A program made the translations under genes and the position numbers. This document shows, piece after piece, positions 42,279-50,484 of a stretch of 64,000 bases of DNA. The notes under the pieces were generated by a model. The model ran no database searches. It saw nothing but the letters and a program-made list of their open reading frames with translations, and was not told the origin of the DNA. This DNA is from Actinoplanes octamycinicus (lineage in GTDB: Bacteria; Actinomycetota; Actinomycetes; Mycobacteriales; Micromonosporaceae). Position 1 is the stretch's first letter; each line of letters opens with the position of its first letter. The stretch is taken from contig NZ_JACHNB010000001.1 of the NCBI RefSeq assembly GCF_014205225.1, positions 1 through 64,000 of the forward strand, written 5' to 3'.

Positions 42279-42323
42279 GGAGAGGTTGCGTTCAGGTGAA
42301 GGAAATTGCAGCGCCGAACACGA

Positions 42324-43337
42324 TCAGCGCGGGGCCGGACCGGTCGATCCGCGGACCACCAGCTCCGGCTCGAAGAGCAGCTCGTCGCGGACCACCCCGG
42401 CCTCCTCGATCTGCGTCACCAGCAGGTCGACCGCCGACTGGCCCATCGTCTCGATCGGCTGCCGGACCGTGGTCAGCGGCGGATCGGTGCAGGTCATGAA
42501 CGCCGAGTCGTCGAAGCCGACCACCGAGACGTCGGCCGGGACGGCGTGCCCGAGGCGGCGCGCCGCCCGGATCGTGCCGAGCGCCATCACGTCACTGGCG
42601 CAGATGATGCCGGTGGCGCCGCGCTCGATCAGCTTGGTGGCGGCCACCCGGGCGCCCTCCATCGAGAAGCTGGAGCGCTCCACCCATCCGCGACCGGGAG
42701 AAAGCTCGGTGTCGGTCCAGCCGGCCGCCTGGATCATCGCGGCCAGCTTGCGGCGGGACGGGATGTGCCCCTCCGGGCCGAGCACCATCCCGATCCGCTC
42801 GTGCCCGAGCGAGCGCAGGTGCCCGTACGCCTGCTCGACGGCCACCGCGTCGTCGGTCGACACCCGGGGGAAGCCCAGCTCGTCGACGCCCGCGTTGACC
42901 AGCACCACCGGCAGGCCGCGGTCGGTGAGCCGGCGGTAGTGCTCGTGCGAGGCGTCGGCCAGCGCGTACGACCCACCGGCGAAGATCACGCCGGAGACCT
43001 GGTGGTCGAGCAGCATCTCCACGTAGTCCGACTCGGGGACGCCACCGATGGTCCGGGCGCAGAGCGCCGGGGTGAAGCCGCGCTGGGCGAGCGAGGCGGT
43101 CACCACCTCGGCCAGCGCCGGGAAGATCGGGTTCTGCAGCTCGGGGAGCACCAGGCCGACCAGCCGGCCGCGCTCACCCCGCAGTTTGGTGGGGCGCTCG
43201 TAGCCCAGGACATCGAGGGCGGTGAGGACCGACGCGCGGGTGGCCTCGGAGACGCCGCTGCGCCCGTTGAGCACCCGGCTGACGGTCGCCTCGCTGACCC
43301 CGGCCTTCTTCGCCACCTCGGCAAGACGTTTGGTCAC
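42324..43337 (-). CDS. aglR: LacI-family transcriptional repressor
   Basis: 337 residues. The N-terminal HTH is RLAEVAKKAGVSEATVSRVL with hinge helix region VLTALDVLGYERP, followed by a periplasmic-binding-protein-like sensor domain with ICASDVMALGTIRAARRLG and VSVVGFDDSAFM. It probably represses the transport/hydrolase operon downstream and is released by an imported oligosaccharide. It has its own terminator. The symbol follows the agl arrangement and is tentative. Confidence 0.92.
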   Translation of the reverse strand: MTKRLAEVAKKAGVSEATVSRVLNGRSGVSEATRASVLTALDVLGYERPTKLRGERGRLVGLVLPELQNPIFPALAEVVTASLAQRGFTPALCARTIGGVPESDYVEMLLDHQVSGVIFAGGSYALADASHEHYRRLTDRGLPVVLVNAGVDELGFPRVSTDDAVAVEQAYGHLRSLGHERIGMVLGPEGHIPSRRKLAAMIQAAGWTDTELSPGRGWVERSSFSMEGARVAATKLIERGATGIICASDVMALGTIRAARRLGHAVPADVSVVGFDDSAFMTCTDPPLTTVRQPIETMGQSAVDLLVTQIEEAGVVRDELLFEPELVVRGSTGPAPR

Positions 43338-43570
43338 GACGGAATCCTACGTCAAGTCATTGCAAAAACTGAACCGGTCCTTGCGGTCAGTTCCGGAACC
43401 GATGACAGAGATTTCTGACCAACGGCGACCACCCGATCAAGTTTCCGCCATGTTTCACCGGCGGTGACCGATCGAGGGCCGATCGGCCGAGACTGATCCG
43501 GTTAAGTCGTCGCGCTGTGTGCTGACTCCGCTTTCGGCACGGTTCCATAACGGACCGGATCAGCGAAAAC

Positions 43571-43589
43571 GGCCCGCGACGAGCGGGCC
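43571..43589. other. GC-rich hairpin upstream of the soluble chemoreceptor gene
   Basis: GGCCCGC, loop GACGA, GCGGGCC. On the minus strand a short T-tract (GTTTTC) follows, so it might end antisense transcription entering from the right, or be a leader hairpin of the gene at 43635. The remaining 43338-43570 holds no recognisable gene. Confidence 0.35.
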
Positions 43590-43634
43590 GGATGGGATGT
43601 TGTGAGTTACCGGCAAGAAAGGGATCAGCACGAG

Positions 43635-44147
43635 ATGACCGACTGGGATCAGAACGACAGCTGGTCGTCCGGGGGCGGCCAGGACGACTGGTCGGCACAG
43701 GCGCAGGACCGGCAGCGCGACTCGGTGCACCGGTTGGCCAACGTGAGCAACGACATGGCCACCGCCACCCAGGCCGCCGTGCACGCCGCGGAGACGGCGG
43801 TACAGGTGATCCAGCGGCTCGAGGCGAGCAGCACCGAGATCGGCAAGGTGGTCCAGCTGATCGCCACCATCGCCAAGCAGACCAACCTGCTCGCGCTCAA
43901 CGCCACCATCGAGGCGGCCCGGGCCGGCGAGGCGGGCCGCGGCTTCGCCGTGGTGGCCAGCGAGGTCAAGGACCTGGCCAACGAGACCGCCACCGCGACC
44001 AGCGAGATCGGCACGCAGGTCGGCGGCATCCGCACCGACACGCAGAACGCGGTCGAGGCGATCCAGGAGATGCAGGGCCTGATCGAGGAACTCGACCGCT
44101 GCCAGAAGGTGATCAGCGGGATCGTGGTGGAGCAGCAGGCCGGCTGA
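43635..44147 (+). CDS. Minimal soluble methyl-accepting-chemotaxis-type signalling protein
   Basis: 170 residues with no membrane helix, sensor or HAMP domain. A Ser/Gly/Asp-rich N-terminus (1-35) is followed by one coiled-coil hairpin containing the highly conserved chemoreceptor tip [20 protein letters not shown] and [15 protein letters not shown]. Ordinary receptors are 500 or more residues. The tip would bind CheA/CheW. The partner-bearing locus is not in the window. ATG 43635 (MTDWDQND) is preferred to GTG 43602. Confidence 0.85.
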   Translation: MTDWDQNDSWSSGGGQDDWSAQAQDRQRDSVHRLANVSNDMATATQAAVHAAETAVQVIQRLEASSTEIGKVVQLIATIAKQTNLLALNATIEAARAGEAGRGFAVVASEVKDLANETATATSEIGTQVGGIRTDTQNAVEAIQEMQGLIEELDRCQKVISGIVVEQQAG

Positions 44148-44162
44148 GGAAGACTGTCCGGC

Positions 44163-44552
44163 ATGGCAGGCAAGCGCACCGCCCGGGCCAGGTCGTGTCC
44201 GTGCGGCTCCCCGGCGTACGAGAATTGTTGCGGACCGCTCCACGCCGGCAACCCGGCGGCGGACCCGGAGTCCCTGATGCGATCGCGCTTCAGCGCGTTC
44301 GCCCTGGACCGGTCCGACTACGTGCTGGACACCTGGCATCCGGACACCCGGCCGACCGGCATCGAGAGTGACCCCGGCCTGCGCTGGGTACGCCTGGAGG
44401 TGCAGGAGAGCACCGGCGGCGGGGTCTTCGACGCCGAGGGGTTCGTCACCTTCCAGGCGCATTTCCGGGACGACGGGCAGGCCGGCGTGATGACCGAACG
44501 CAGCAGGTTCGTCCGCCACGATGGCCGATGGGTCTACTGGGGGCCGGTGTGA
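44163..44552 (+). CDS. YchJ-family SEC-C motif protein
   Basis: 129 residues. The N-terminal zinc-type cysteine cluster is SCPCGSPAYENCCGPLH, a SEC-C-like motif, followed by the NTF2-like YchJ middle domain with PESLMRSRFSAFALDRSDYV and a C-terminal FVRHDGRWVYWGPV. The function is unknown; such proteins accompany many stress and secretion genes. It is 15 bp downstream of the chemoreceptor-tip gene, perhaps in the same transcript. Confidence 0.9.
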   Translation: MAGKRTARARSCPCGSPAYENCCGPLHAGNPAADPESLMRSRFSAFALDRSDYVLDTWHPDTRPTGIESDPGLRWVRLEVQESTGGGVFDAEGFVTFQAHFRDDGQAGVMTERSRFVRHDGRWVYWGPV

Positions 44553-44583
44553 TCTCCTGAAGTCGAAAAGGTAGGTGATCACC

Positions 44584-45435
44584 ATGTCGGCAACGAGGCC
44601 GATCGAGGACGGGATCGTCCGGGACTTCAAGGTCAATCTTTCGTACGGCGAGTACCTGCACCTGGACGAGGTGCTGAACGCCCAGCACCCGGTCAGCGTG
44701 CCCGAGCACCACGACGAGCTGCTCTTCATCCTGCAGCACCAGACGTCCGAGCTGTGGTTGAAACTGATCATCCACGAGCTGCGCGCGGTGCTCCAGCACC
44801 TGGCCAAGGACGATCTGAAACCGGCGCTCAAGGGCCTGGCCCGGGTCAAGCACATCCAGCGCACGCTGACCGAGCAGTGGTCGGTGCTGGCCACCCTGAC
44901 CCCGACCGAGTACGCCCAGTTCCGCAGCTTCCTGGGCACCTCGTCCGGCTTCCAGTCCTACCAGTACCGCGCGGTCGAGTTCCTGCTCGGCAACAAGGAC
45001 CGCCGCATGCTGCAGATCTTCAACGACCAGCCGGCGGCTCGCGCGCTGCTCGACGACCTGCTCGGCACGCCGAGCGTCTACGACGAGTTCCTGCGTTACC
45101 TGGCCCGGCACGGACACCCGATCCCGGTGGAGATCCTGGACCGGGACGTCACCGAGGCCTGGTCGTTCTCCGAGGCACTGGTCCCGGTCTTCCAGACCAT
45201 CTACGAGAAGGCCGAGCAGCACTGGGAGGTGTACGAGGCCTGCGAGGAACTCGTCGACCTGGAGGAGAACTTCCAGTTCTGGCGGTTCCGCCACCTCAAG
45301 ACGGTGGAGCGGACGATCGGCTTCAAGCGCGGGACCGGCGGCTCCAGCGGGGTCGGCTTCCTGAAGGCGGCTCTCGATCTGACATTCTTCCCGGAGCTCT
45401 ACGCCGTCCGCACCGAGATCGGAGTCCCTCGTTGA
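44584..45435 (+). CDS. kynA: Tryptophan 2,3-dioxygenase
   Basis: 283-residue heme enzyme, first step of the kynurenine route (L-Trp plus O2 to N-formylkynurenine). Family segments are LSYGEYLHLDEVLNAQHP, EHHDELLFILQHQTSELWLK, SFLGTSSGFQSYQYRAVEFL and RHLKTVERTIGFKRGTGGSS. ATG 44584 (MSATRPIEDG) is chosen because GGTAGG lies seven bases before; GTG 44575 is an in-frame alternative. The stop overlaps the kynureninase TTG start. Confidence 0.96.
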   Translation: MSATRPIEDGIVRDFKVNLSYGEYLHLDEVLNAQHPVSVPEHHDELLFILQHQTSELWLKLIIHELRAVLQHLAKDDLKPALKGLARVKHIQRTLTEQWSVLATLTPTEYAQFRSFLGTSSGFQSYQYRAVEFLLGNKDRRMLQIFNDQPAARALLDDLLGTPSVYDEFLRYLARHGHPIPVEILDRDVTEAWSFSEALVPVFQTIYEKAEQHWEVYEACEELVDLEENFQFWRFRHLKTVERTIGFKRGTGGSSGVGFLKAALDLTFFPELYAVRTEIGVPR

Positions 45436-46649
45436 GCCTCGCAGACCGGGCCGCCGCCCTGGACGCCGCCGATCCGCTGGCCGCGTTCCGGGACAGATTC
45501 CTGCCGGCCCCGTCGGTCGTCTCCTACCTCGACGGGAACTCGCTCGGCCGGCCGCTCGAGGCGACCGCCCGGCTGATCGACGACTTCGTCCGCGACCAGT
45601 GGGGCGGCCGGCTGATCCAGGGCTGGACCGACGGCTGGCTGGAGTGGCCGCTGGTGCTCGGCGACCGGCTCGGTGCGGTGGCGCTGGGCGCGGCGCCCGG
45701 GCAGACCGTGGTCGCCGACTCCACCACGGTGCTGCTCTACAAGCTGGCGCGGGCCGCGGTGGACGCCCGGCCGGGGCGGCGCACGGTGGTCCTGGACACC
45801 GACAACTTCCCCACCGACCGCTATGTCCTGGAGGGCATCGCGGCGGAGCGGGGGCTTCTCCTCCATTGGGTCGAGACTGACCAGGCCACCGGAATTCGTC
45901 CCGACCAGGTCGCTGAGGCGGTCGATGAGGACACCGCGCTGGTGCTGTTCTCGCACGTCGCGTACCGCTCCGGGTGGCTCGCCGACGTGCCGGAGATCAA
46001 CCGGATCGCGCACGAGGCCGGTGCGCTGACGCTGTGGGACCTGTGCCACTCGGCCGGCTCGGTGCCGGTGCAGCTCGACGAGTGGGGCGTGGACCTCGCG
46101 GTCGGCTGCTCCTACAAGTACCTCAACGGTGGCCCCGGCGCGCCCGCCTTCGGCTACCTGCGGCACTCGCTGCAGGACTCGCTCAAACAGCCGATCCAGG
46201 GCTGGATGGGGCACCGGGCGTCGTTCGAGATGGGCCACGGCTACGAGGCCGCCCCCGGCATCCGCGCCCTGCTCAGCGGCACCCCGCCGATCCTCGCGAT
46301 GGTCCCGATGCACGCCAACCTGGACCTGCTCGCCGAGGCCGGGATCGACGCGGTCCGGGCGAAGTCGCTGCAGCTCACCGACTACGTGCTGGAACTCGCC
46401 GACGAGTGGCTGGCGCCGCTCGGCGTCGAGGTGGTCAGCCCGCGCGACCCGGCCCGCCGAGGCGGGCACATCACGCTGCGCCGGGCCGGCTTCGAGCAGT
46501 TGCTGGCCCCGCTCTGGGAGAGCGGGGTGATCCCGGACTACCGCCGGCCGGACGGGCTGCGGATCGGGCCGGCGCCGCTGAGCACCAGCTTCACCGAGGT
46601 CCACGACGGCCTGGCGATCCTGCGCGACCTCGCCGAGAAACACCGGTGA
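45432..46649 (+). CDS. kynU: Kynureninase
   Basis: 405-residue PLP enzyme, kynurenine to anthranilate plus alanine. Visible features are VSYLDGNSLGRPLEATARLI at the N-terminus, LWDLCHSAGSVPVQLDEWGV with the cofactor Asp, and the PLP lysine in VGCSYKYLNGGPGAP. The start is TTG 45432, overlapping the dioxygenase stop (TTGA). The stop overlaps the amidohydrolase start (GTGA), so three enzymes are translated as a coupled unit. Confidence 0.95.
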   Translation: MSLADRAAALDAADPLAAFRDRFLPAPSVVSYLDGNSLGRPLEATARLIDDFVRDQWGGRLIQGWTDGWLEWPLVLGDRLGAVALGAAPGQTVVADSTTVLLYKLARAAVDARPGRRTVVLDTDNFPTDRYVLEGIAAERGLLLHWVETDQATGIRPDQVAEAVDEDTALVLFSHVAYRSGWLADVPEINRIAHEAGALTLWDLCHSAGSVPVQLDEWGVDLAVGCSYKYLNGGPGAPAFGYLRHSLQDSLKQPIQGWMGHRASFEMGHGYEAAPGIRALLSGTPPILAMVPMHANLDLLAEAGIDAVRAKSLQLTDYVLELADEWLAPLGVEVVSPRDPARRGGHITLRRAGFEQLLAPLWESGVIPDYRRPDGLRIGPAPLSTSFTEVHDGLAILRDLAEKHR

Positions 46650-47800
46650 GCACCGATCACAACCCGGGACCATGTGGCGGTGCGGGCTGCGGCGGGTCCG
46701 GGTGCTTCTCGCGTACGGCCCGGGCCGGCCGTGACTGCGAACCGCGCCCGACCGTGACCGAGGTCCCGGACCCGCGCGAGGACCAGCGCATCCGGTGGCT
46801 GGCCGCCGACACCATCTGGTGGGGCGGCCGGCTCCGCGCCGGCGTGGCACTGCGCGTCGGCGCGGACGGCAAGGTCAAGCCGGTCCCGGCGGAGATGGCC
46901 CCGGCCGACGGCACGCGCCGGCTGCCGGGCACCCTGCTGCCCGGCCTGGTCGACGCGCACGTCCACTCCGCCCTGGTCGACCTCGGCACGGTCCGGGCCG
47001 GCGGCATCGCCGCGGTCTGGGACCTGGGCGGCAACCCGGCCGCGGTCGCCGCCCTCGCCACCCGCGCCGCCGCCCCGGCTGTCTCTTCGTTGCCGCGGAT
47101 CCGCTATGCCGGACCGTTTCTGATCGCTCCCGGCGGCTATCCGAGCGACCGAGCCTGGGCCCCGGCCGGCAGCTGGCGGGAGATCGCCTCGGAGACGGAC
47201 GCGGGCGCGGCGGTGGCCGACGCCTGGTCGGCCGGCGCCACCCTGATCAAGGTCACCGCGCACGCCGGCGGCCCGCTGCTGCCCCAGCCGGTCCTGCGCG
47301 CGCTGGTCGACGCCGCCCACGCGTCCGGCCTGCCGGTCGTGGTGCACGCCGAGGGCCCGGGCACGGTGACCGCGGCCGTCGAAGCGGGCGCCGACATCCT
47401 GGCCCACACCCCGTGGACCGAGACTCTGCCGGACAGCCTGATCCGCGCCTGCGCCAGCCGGATGACCTGGCTGAGCACCCTGGACATCCACGGCTGGGGC
47501 GACCCGGACCCGGCCCGCGAGGTGGCGATCGGCAACCTGCGCCGCTTCGTCGAGCAGGGCGGCAAGGTCCGCTACGGCACCGACCTGGGCAACGGCCCGC
47601 TCCCACCCGGCGTCAACCCGCGCGAGCTGCGCGCCCTGCGCGCCGCCGGCCTCACACCGGACGAGATCCTCACCGCGATGACCGAGCCGGACGCCCCCGA
47701 GATCACCTGGGTCCCGGGCGGCCTGGACCTGTCCCCGGCCGCCTTCGCCGACTCGCTGGCCACCGCCCGAGTCCTCGACGACTCCGTCCGCCCCCGCTGA
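46646..47800 (+). CDS. Amidohydrolase-superfamily enzyme of the kynurenine operon
   Basis: 384 residues starting at GTG 46646. A Cys/Gly-rich N-terminus (CGGAGCGGSGC) is unusual. Metal-site motifs follow the imidazolonepropionase-like order: PGLVDAHVHSALVDLG, LIKVTAHAGG, VVVHAEGPG, ILAHTPWTE and VRYGTDLGN. The operon lacks a recognisable N-formylkynurenine formamidase (KynB or arylformamidase), so this metal-dependent hydrolase may do that step. This is inference: no amidohydrolase-fold formamidase for this substrate is known to me. Confidence 0.88.
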   Translation: MSTDHNPGPCGGAGCGGSGCFSRTARAGRDCEPRPTVTEVPDPREDQRIRWLAADTIWWGGRLRAGVALRVGADGKVKPVPAEMAPADGTRRLPGTLLPGLVDAHVHSALVDLGTVRAGGIAAVWDLGGNPAAVAALATRAAAPAVSSLPRIRYAGPFLIAPGGYPSDRAWAPAGSWREIASETDAGAAVADAWSAGATLIKVTAHAGGPLLPQPVLRALVDAAHASGLPVVVHAEGPGTVTAAVEAGADILAHTPWTETLPDSLIRACASRMTWLSTLDIHGWGDPDPAREVAIGNLRRFVEQGGKVRYGTDLGNGPLPPGVNPRELRALRAAGLTPDEILTAMTEPDAPEITWVPGGLDLSPAAFADSLATARVLDDSVRPR

Positions 47801-47838
47801 TCGCGGCGCACGGCTCACCGCGACGGTCACGGTCCCGG

Positions 47839-48072
47839 CTGTGCCGCACGGGTCCCTCAACACACCCGAGACACCCATGAAACCCAGCCCGGACCGCCGC
47901 CCCCTCACGACCTCGGCTGTGCCTCACGGGTCCCTCAACACGCCCCAGACACCCATGAAACCCAGCCCGGACCGCCGCCCGCTCACGACGCCAGCTGTGC
48001 CTCACGGGTCCCTCAACACGCCCGAGACACCCATGGGACCCAGCCGGGACCGTGACCGGACCGCTGCCCGGT
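47839..48072. repeat. Three 78-bp tandem repeats containing REP-like elements
   Basis: Units start at 47839, 47917 and 47995. Each begins CTGTGCCTCACGGGTCCCTC (or one change), then AACACGCCCGAGACACCCAT, then CCCAGCCCGGACCGCC. The third unit diverges after about 48045. The core is the same palindromic element as at 29049 and 29321. It lies between the convergent amidohydrolase and transporter genes. An open frame with a 26-residue repeat crosses it but has no ribosome binding site. Confidence 0.9.
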
Positions 48073-48090
48073 CGCGGGCTCGGGCTGGTT

Positions 48091-48127
48091 GTCAGGGGTG
48101 CCTCGGAGGCCGTGAGACACCCCTGAC
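48091..48127. terminator. REP-like hairpin, probable bidirectional transcript end
   Basis: GTCAGGGGTGCCTC (48091-48104), nine-base loop, GAGACACCCCTGAC (48114-48127), with one mismatch. It is between two convergent genes, 290 bp after the amidohydrolase stop and 54 bp after the transporter stop. There is no U-run, so a role in transcript ending is likely but not certain. Confidence 0.55.
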
Positions 48128-48180
48128 GGCCAGCCGGCTTCCGTGAGCCGGCGGCGGTCAGGGGTGTTTACGGCCTCGGG

Positions 48181-50310
48181 TCAGGCGGCTGGGGTGTGGA
48201 CCGGGCGGTGGGCGCCGAGGAGCGGGTCCACCTCGTACATGCGGGCTTCGGCTAGGTCGAAGTACATGCCGGTGAGGCGGAGGCGGCCGGCTGCCTCGGC
48301 GGCGCGGACCACCGGGTGGGTGCGGAGGTTGGCCAGCTGCTGGAGGACGTTGTCGGTGCAGCAGCGTTCCTCGTCGGCCGGGTCGGTGAACTCGGTGCCG
48401 GCCAGCGCCAGCCAGTCACCCAGCGACGAACCCGGAGCCGCGGCGCCGGAGATCAGGGCCCGGACCGCCCCGCACCCGGAGTGTCCGCAGACGGTGATGG
48501 TGGTGACCCCGAGGACGTCGACCGCGTACTCGATGGCGGCCCCCACCGAGGCGTCCCCGGACGACCGGCCGTGTGCCGGGACCAGGTTGCCGACGTTGCG
48601 GACGCAGAACAGGTCGCCGGGACCGCTGCCGGTGATCAGGTTGGGCACCACCCGGGAGTCGGCGCAGGTGATGAAGAGCTGCTCCGGGCGCTGACCGTCC
48701 CGGGCCAGGGTGGCCAGGTGCGGGCGGACCAGCGGGGCCACGGTGCGTTCGAACTCGGCGATGCCGGCCGCCATCGCGTCCCGGCGCTGCAGGTCCAGGC
48801 TCTGCCAGCGGGACCAGGAGCCGAGCAGGCGAGGCGTGCTCTTCGCCTCGCCGAGCCGCCCGGAGGTGGCCCGGGAGAACCAGGAGTCGTGCACCTCGCG
48901 GATCCGCACCTGGCCGCCGGCCTTCTGGTAGGCCTCCCGCCAGTCCCGGATGGTCTCGAACGCGCCGTGGTCGAGGTAGTCCAGGTGCAGCTCGACGTCC
49001 ACCTCCTCGCCCTCCGGCAGGGCGGCGAACTCCCGGGCCAGCCGGGCCGACTCGATGAACGCCAGGGTGCCGCTGATGGTGACCAGCCACTGCCCGGGGG
49101 CCCGCTGGACGGTCCGGATCTCGCAGCGGGTGAGCCGCCAGAGGATCAGCACGGCCGCGGTGACCATGCCGAGCGCGACCCCGGTGAGCAGGTCGACGGC
49201 GACCACGCCGAGCGCGGTGACCAGATAGGTGGGCAGCTCCCGGTGCCGGGCGTAGGTGCGGATCTGGGCCAGGCTGACCAGCCGCAACCCGACCACGATC
49301 AGCACCGCGGCGAGCACCGCCATCGGGATGCGTTCCAGCAGGCCGGCGCAGAGCAGCACGAACCCGGCCACCCAGACGCCGTGCATGATCGCCGACGCGC
49401 GGGTCCGGGCGCCGGCCGCCACGTTGGTCGAGCTGCGCACGATCACGCCGGTCACCGGCAGGCCGCCGAGCAGGCCGGAGACGGTGTTCGCGGTGCCCTG
49501 GGCGACCAGCTCGCGGTTCAGGTTCGCGCGCGGGCCGTCGTGCATCCGGTCCACCGCGACCGCGGAGAGCAGCGACTCGACGCTGGCGACCAGCGCGATG
49601 GTGAGCACCGCGACGGTGATCTGGCGCAGCGGCGCGTCCGGCCAGACCGGGGTGACCAGCTCGGCGAGTGGTTCGTCGGGGAGCCGGACGCGGGCCACGT
49701 CGGCGCCGGTGACGTGGGCCAGCACGGTCACGCTGACCACCGCGACCAGGGCGGCCGGCAGCAGCGAGATCCGGACCAGCCGGGGCCAGAGGATCAGGAT
49801 GGCGATGGTGAGCAGGCCGAGCCCGGCGGACAGGCCGTGGTGGGTGGCGATCTGTGCGGGCAGGTCGCGCAGGTTGTGCCAGGCGGAGCTCTGCGGCGCG
49901 CCGCCGAGCAGCACGTGCACCTGGCTGAGCGCGATCACCAGGCCGATGCCGGCCAGCATGCCGTGCACCACGGCGGGAGACAGGGCCAGGGCGGCGCGGC
50001 CCAGGCGGGACGCGCCGAGCAGGATCTGGACGAGCCCGGCGACGGCCACGATGGCGGCGGTGCCGGCGAAGCCGAAGTCGGCCACGGCGCCGGCCACGAT
50101 CACGGTGAGGCCGGCGGCGGGGCCGCTGACCTGGAGTGGGGCGCCGCCCAGGGCGCCCGCGACGACGCCGCCGACGACGGCGGCGACCAGCCCCGCGAAG
50201 AGCGGGGCTCCGGATGCCGCGGCGATACCCAGCGACAACGGGATGGCGATCAGGAACACGACGATGGACGCCGGCAAGTCCCGGCGCAACAACTGCGTCA
50301 AGTCGGACAT
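48181..50310 (-). CDS. SulP anion transporter fused to beta-carbonic anhydrase
   Basis: 709 residues. An N-terminal SulP domain with about 10-12 membrane helices (about 8-400; GAPLQVSGPAAGLTVIVAG) is followed by a STAS-like domain (about 405-480) and a C-terminal beta-carbonic anhydrase (about 500-690) with zinc ligands in LFITCADSRVVP and TVCGHSGCGAV. The fused pair probably imports bicarbonate and equilibrates it with CO2. ATG 50310 (MSDLTQLLRR) fits family starts, but no Shine-Dalgarno precedes it; an extension to 50361 is less likely. Confidence 0.93.
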   Translation of the reverse strand: MSDLTQLLRRDLPASIVVFLIAIPLSLGIAAASGAPLFAGLVAAVVGGVVAGALGGAPLQVSGPAAGLTVIVAGAVADFGFAGTAAIVAVAGLVQILLGASRLGRAALALSPAVVHGMLAGIGLVIALSQVHVLLGGAPQSSAWHNLRDLPAQIATHHGLSAGLGLLTIAILILWPRLVRISLLPAALVAVVSVTVLAHVTGADVARVRLPDEPLAELVTPVWPDAPLRQITVAVLTIALVASVESLLSAVAVDRMHDGPRANLNRELVAQGTANTVSGLLGGLPVTGVIVRSSTNVAAGARTRASAIMHGVWVAGFVLLCAGLLERIPMAVLAAVLIVVGLRLVSLAQIRTYARHRELPTYLVTALGVVAVDLLTGVALGMVTAAVLILWRLTRCEIRTVQRAPGQWLVTISGTLAFIESARLAREFAALPEGEEVDVELHLDYLDHGAFETIRDWREAYQKAGGQVRIREVHDSWFSRATSGRLGEAKSTPRLLGSWSRWQSLDLQRRDAMAAGIAEFERTVAPLVRPHLATLARDGQRPEQLFITCADSRVVPNLITGSGPGDLFCVRNVGNLVPAHGRSSGDASVGAAIEYAVDVLGVTTITVCGHSGCGAVRALISGAAAPGSSLGDWLALAGTEFTDPADEERCCTDNVLQQLANLRTHPVVRAAEAAGRLRLTGMYFDLAEARMYEVDPLLGAHRPVHTPAA

Positions 50311-50447
50311 TTCGTAAATGTACCGAAGAATGGTTACGCCGCCTTTACGGCAGGCGCACATCCAGGGAAAACACAGCTATTTGCCGACCAGTTCCCAGGA
50401 AATGGGAGGAAATCGCACAAGGTGTGCGGCGACGTCGGCGAAATGAG

Positions 50448-50471
50448 AAAAGGGCCCTGCCGGGCCCCTTT
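50448..50471 (-). terminator. Intrinsic terminator of the epimerase gene
   Basis: AAAGGGCCC, loop TGCC, GGGCCCCTTT form a stem of about nine pairs with one bulge. On the minus strand it is followed by TTTTC, 14 bp after the epimerase stop. The AT-rich stretch 50311-50447 that follows is the upstream region of the transporter gene and contains no gene. Confidence 0.8.
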
Positions 50472-50484
50472 CTTCAGCGAAGCG

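Noticed and set aside
43338..43634. Flagellar sigma-factor (FliA-type) promoter for the chemoreceptor-tip gene
   Set aside because: TCAAGTTT occurs near 43438, but no matching CCGATAA-type -10 lies at suitable spacing.
47841..48146. 101-codon frame with a 26-residue repeat (PHGSLNTPETPM and similar)
   Set aside because: The repeat is 78 bp so the frame is kept by arithmetic. The core is the palindromic element found elsewhere in other frames, and there is no ribosome binding site.
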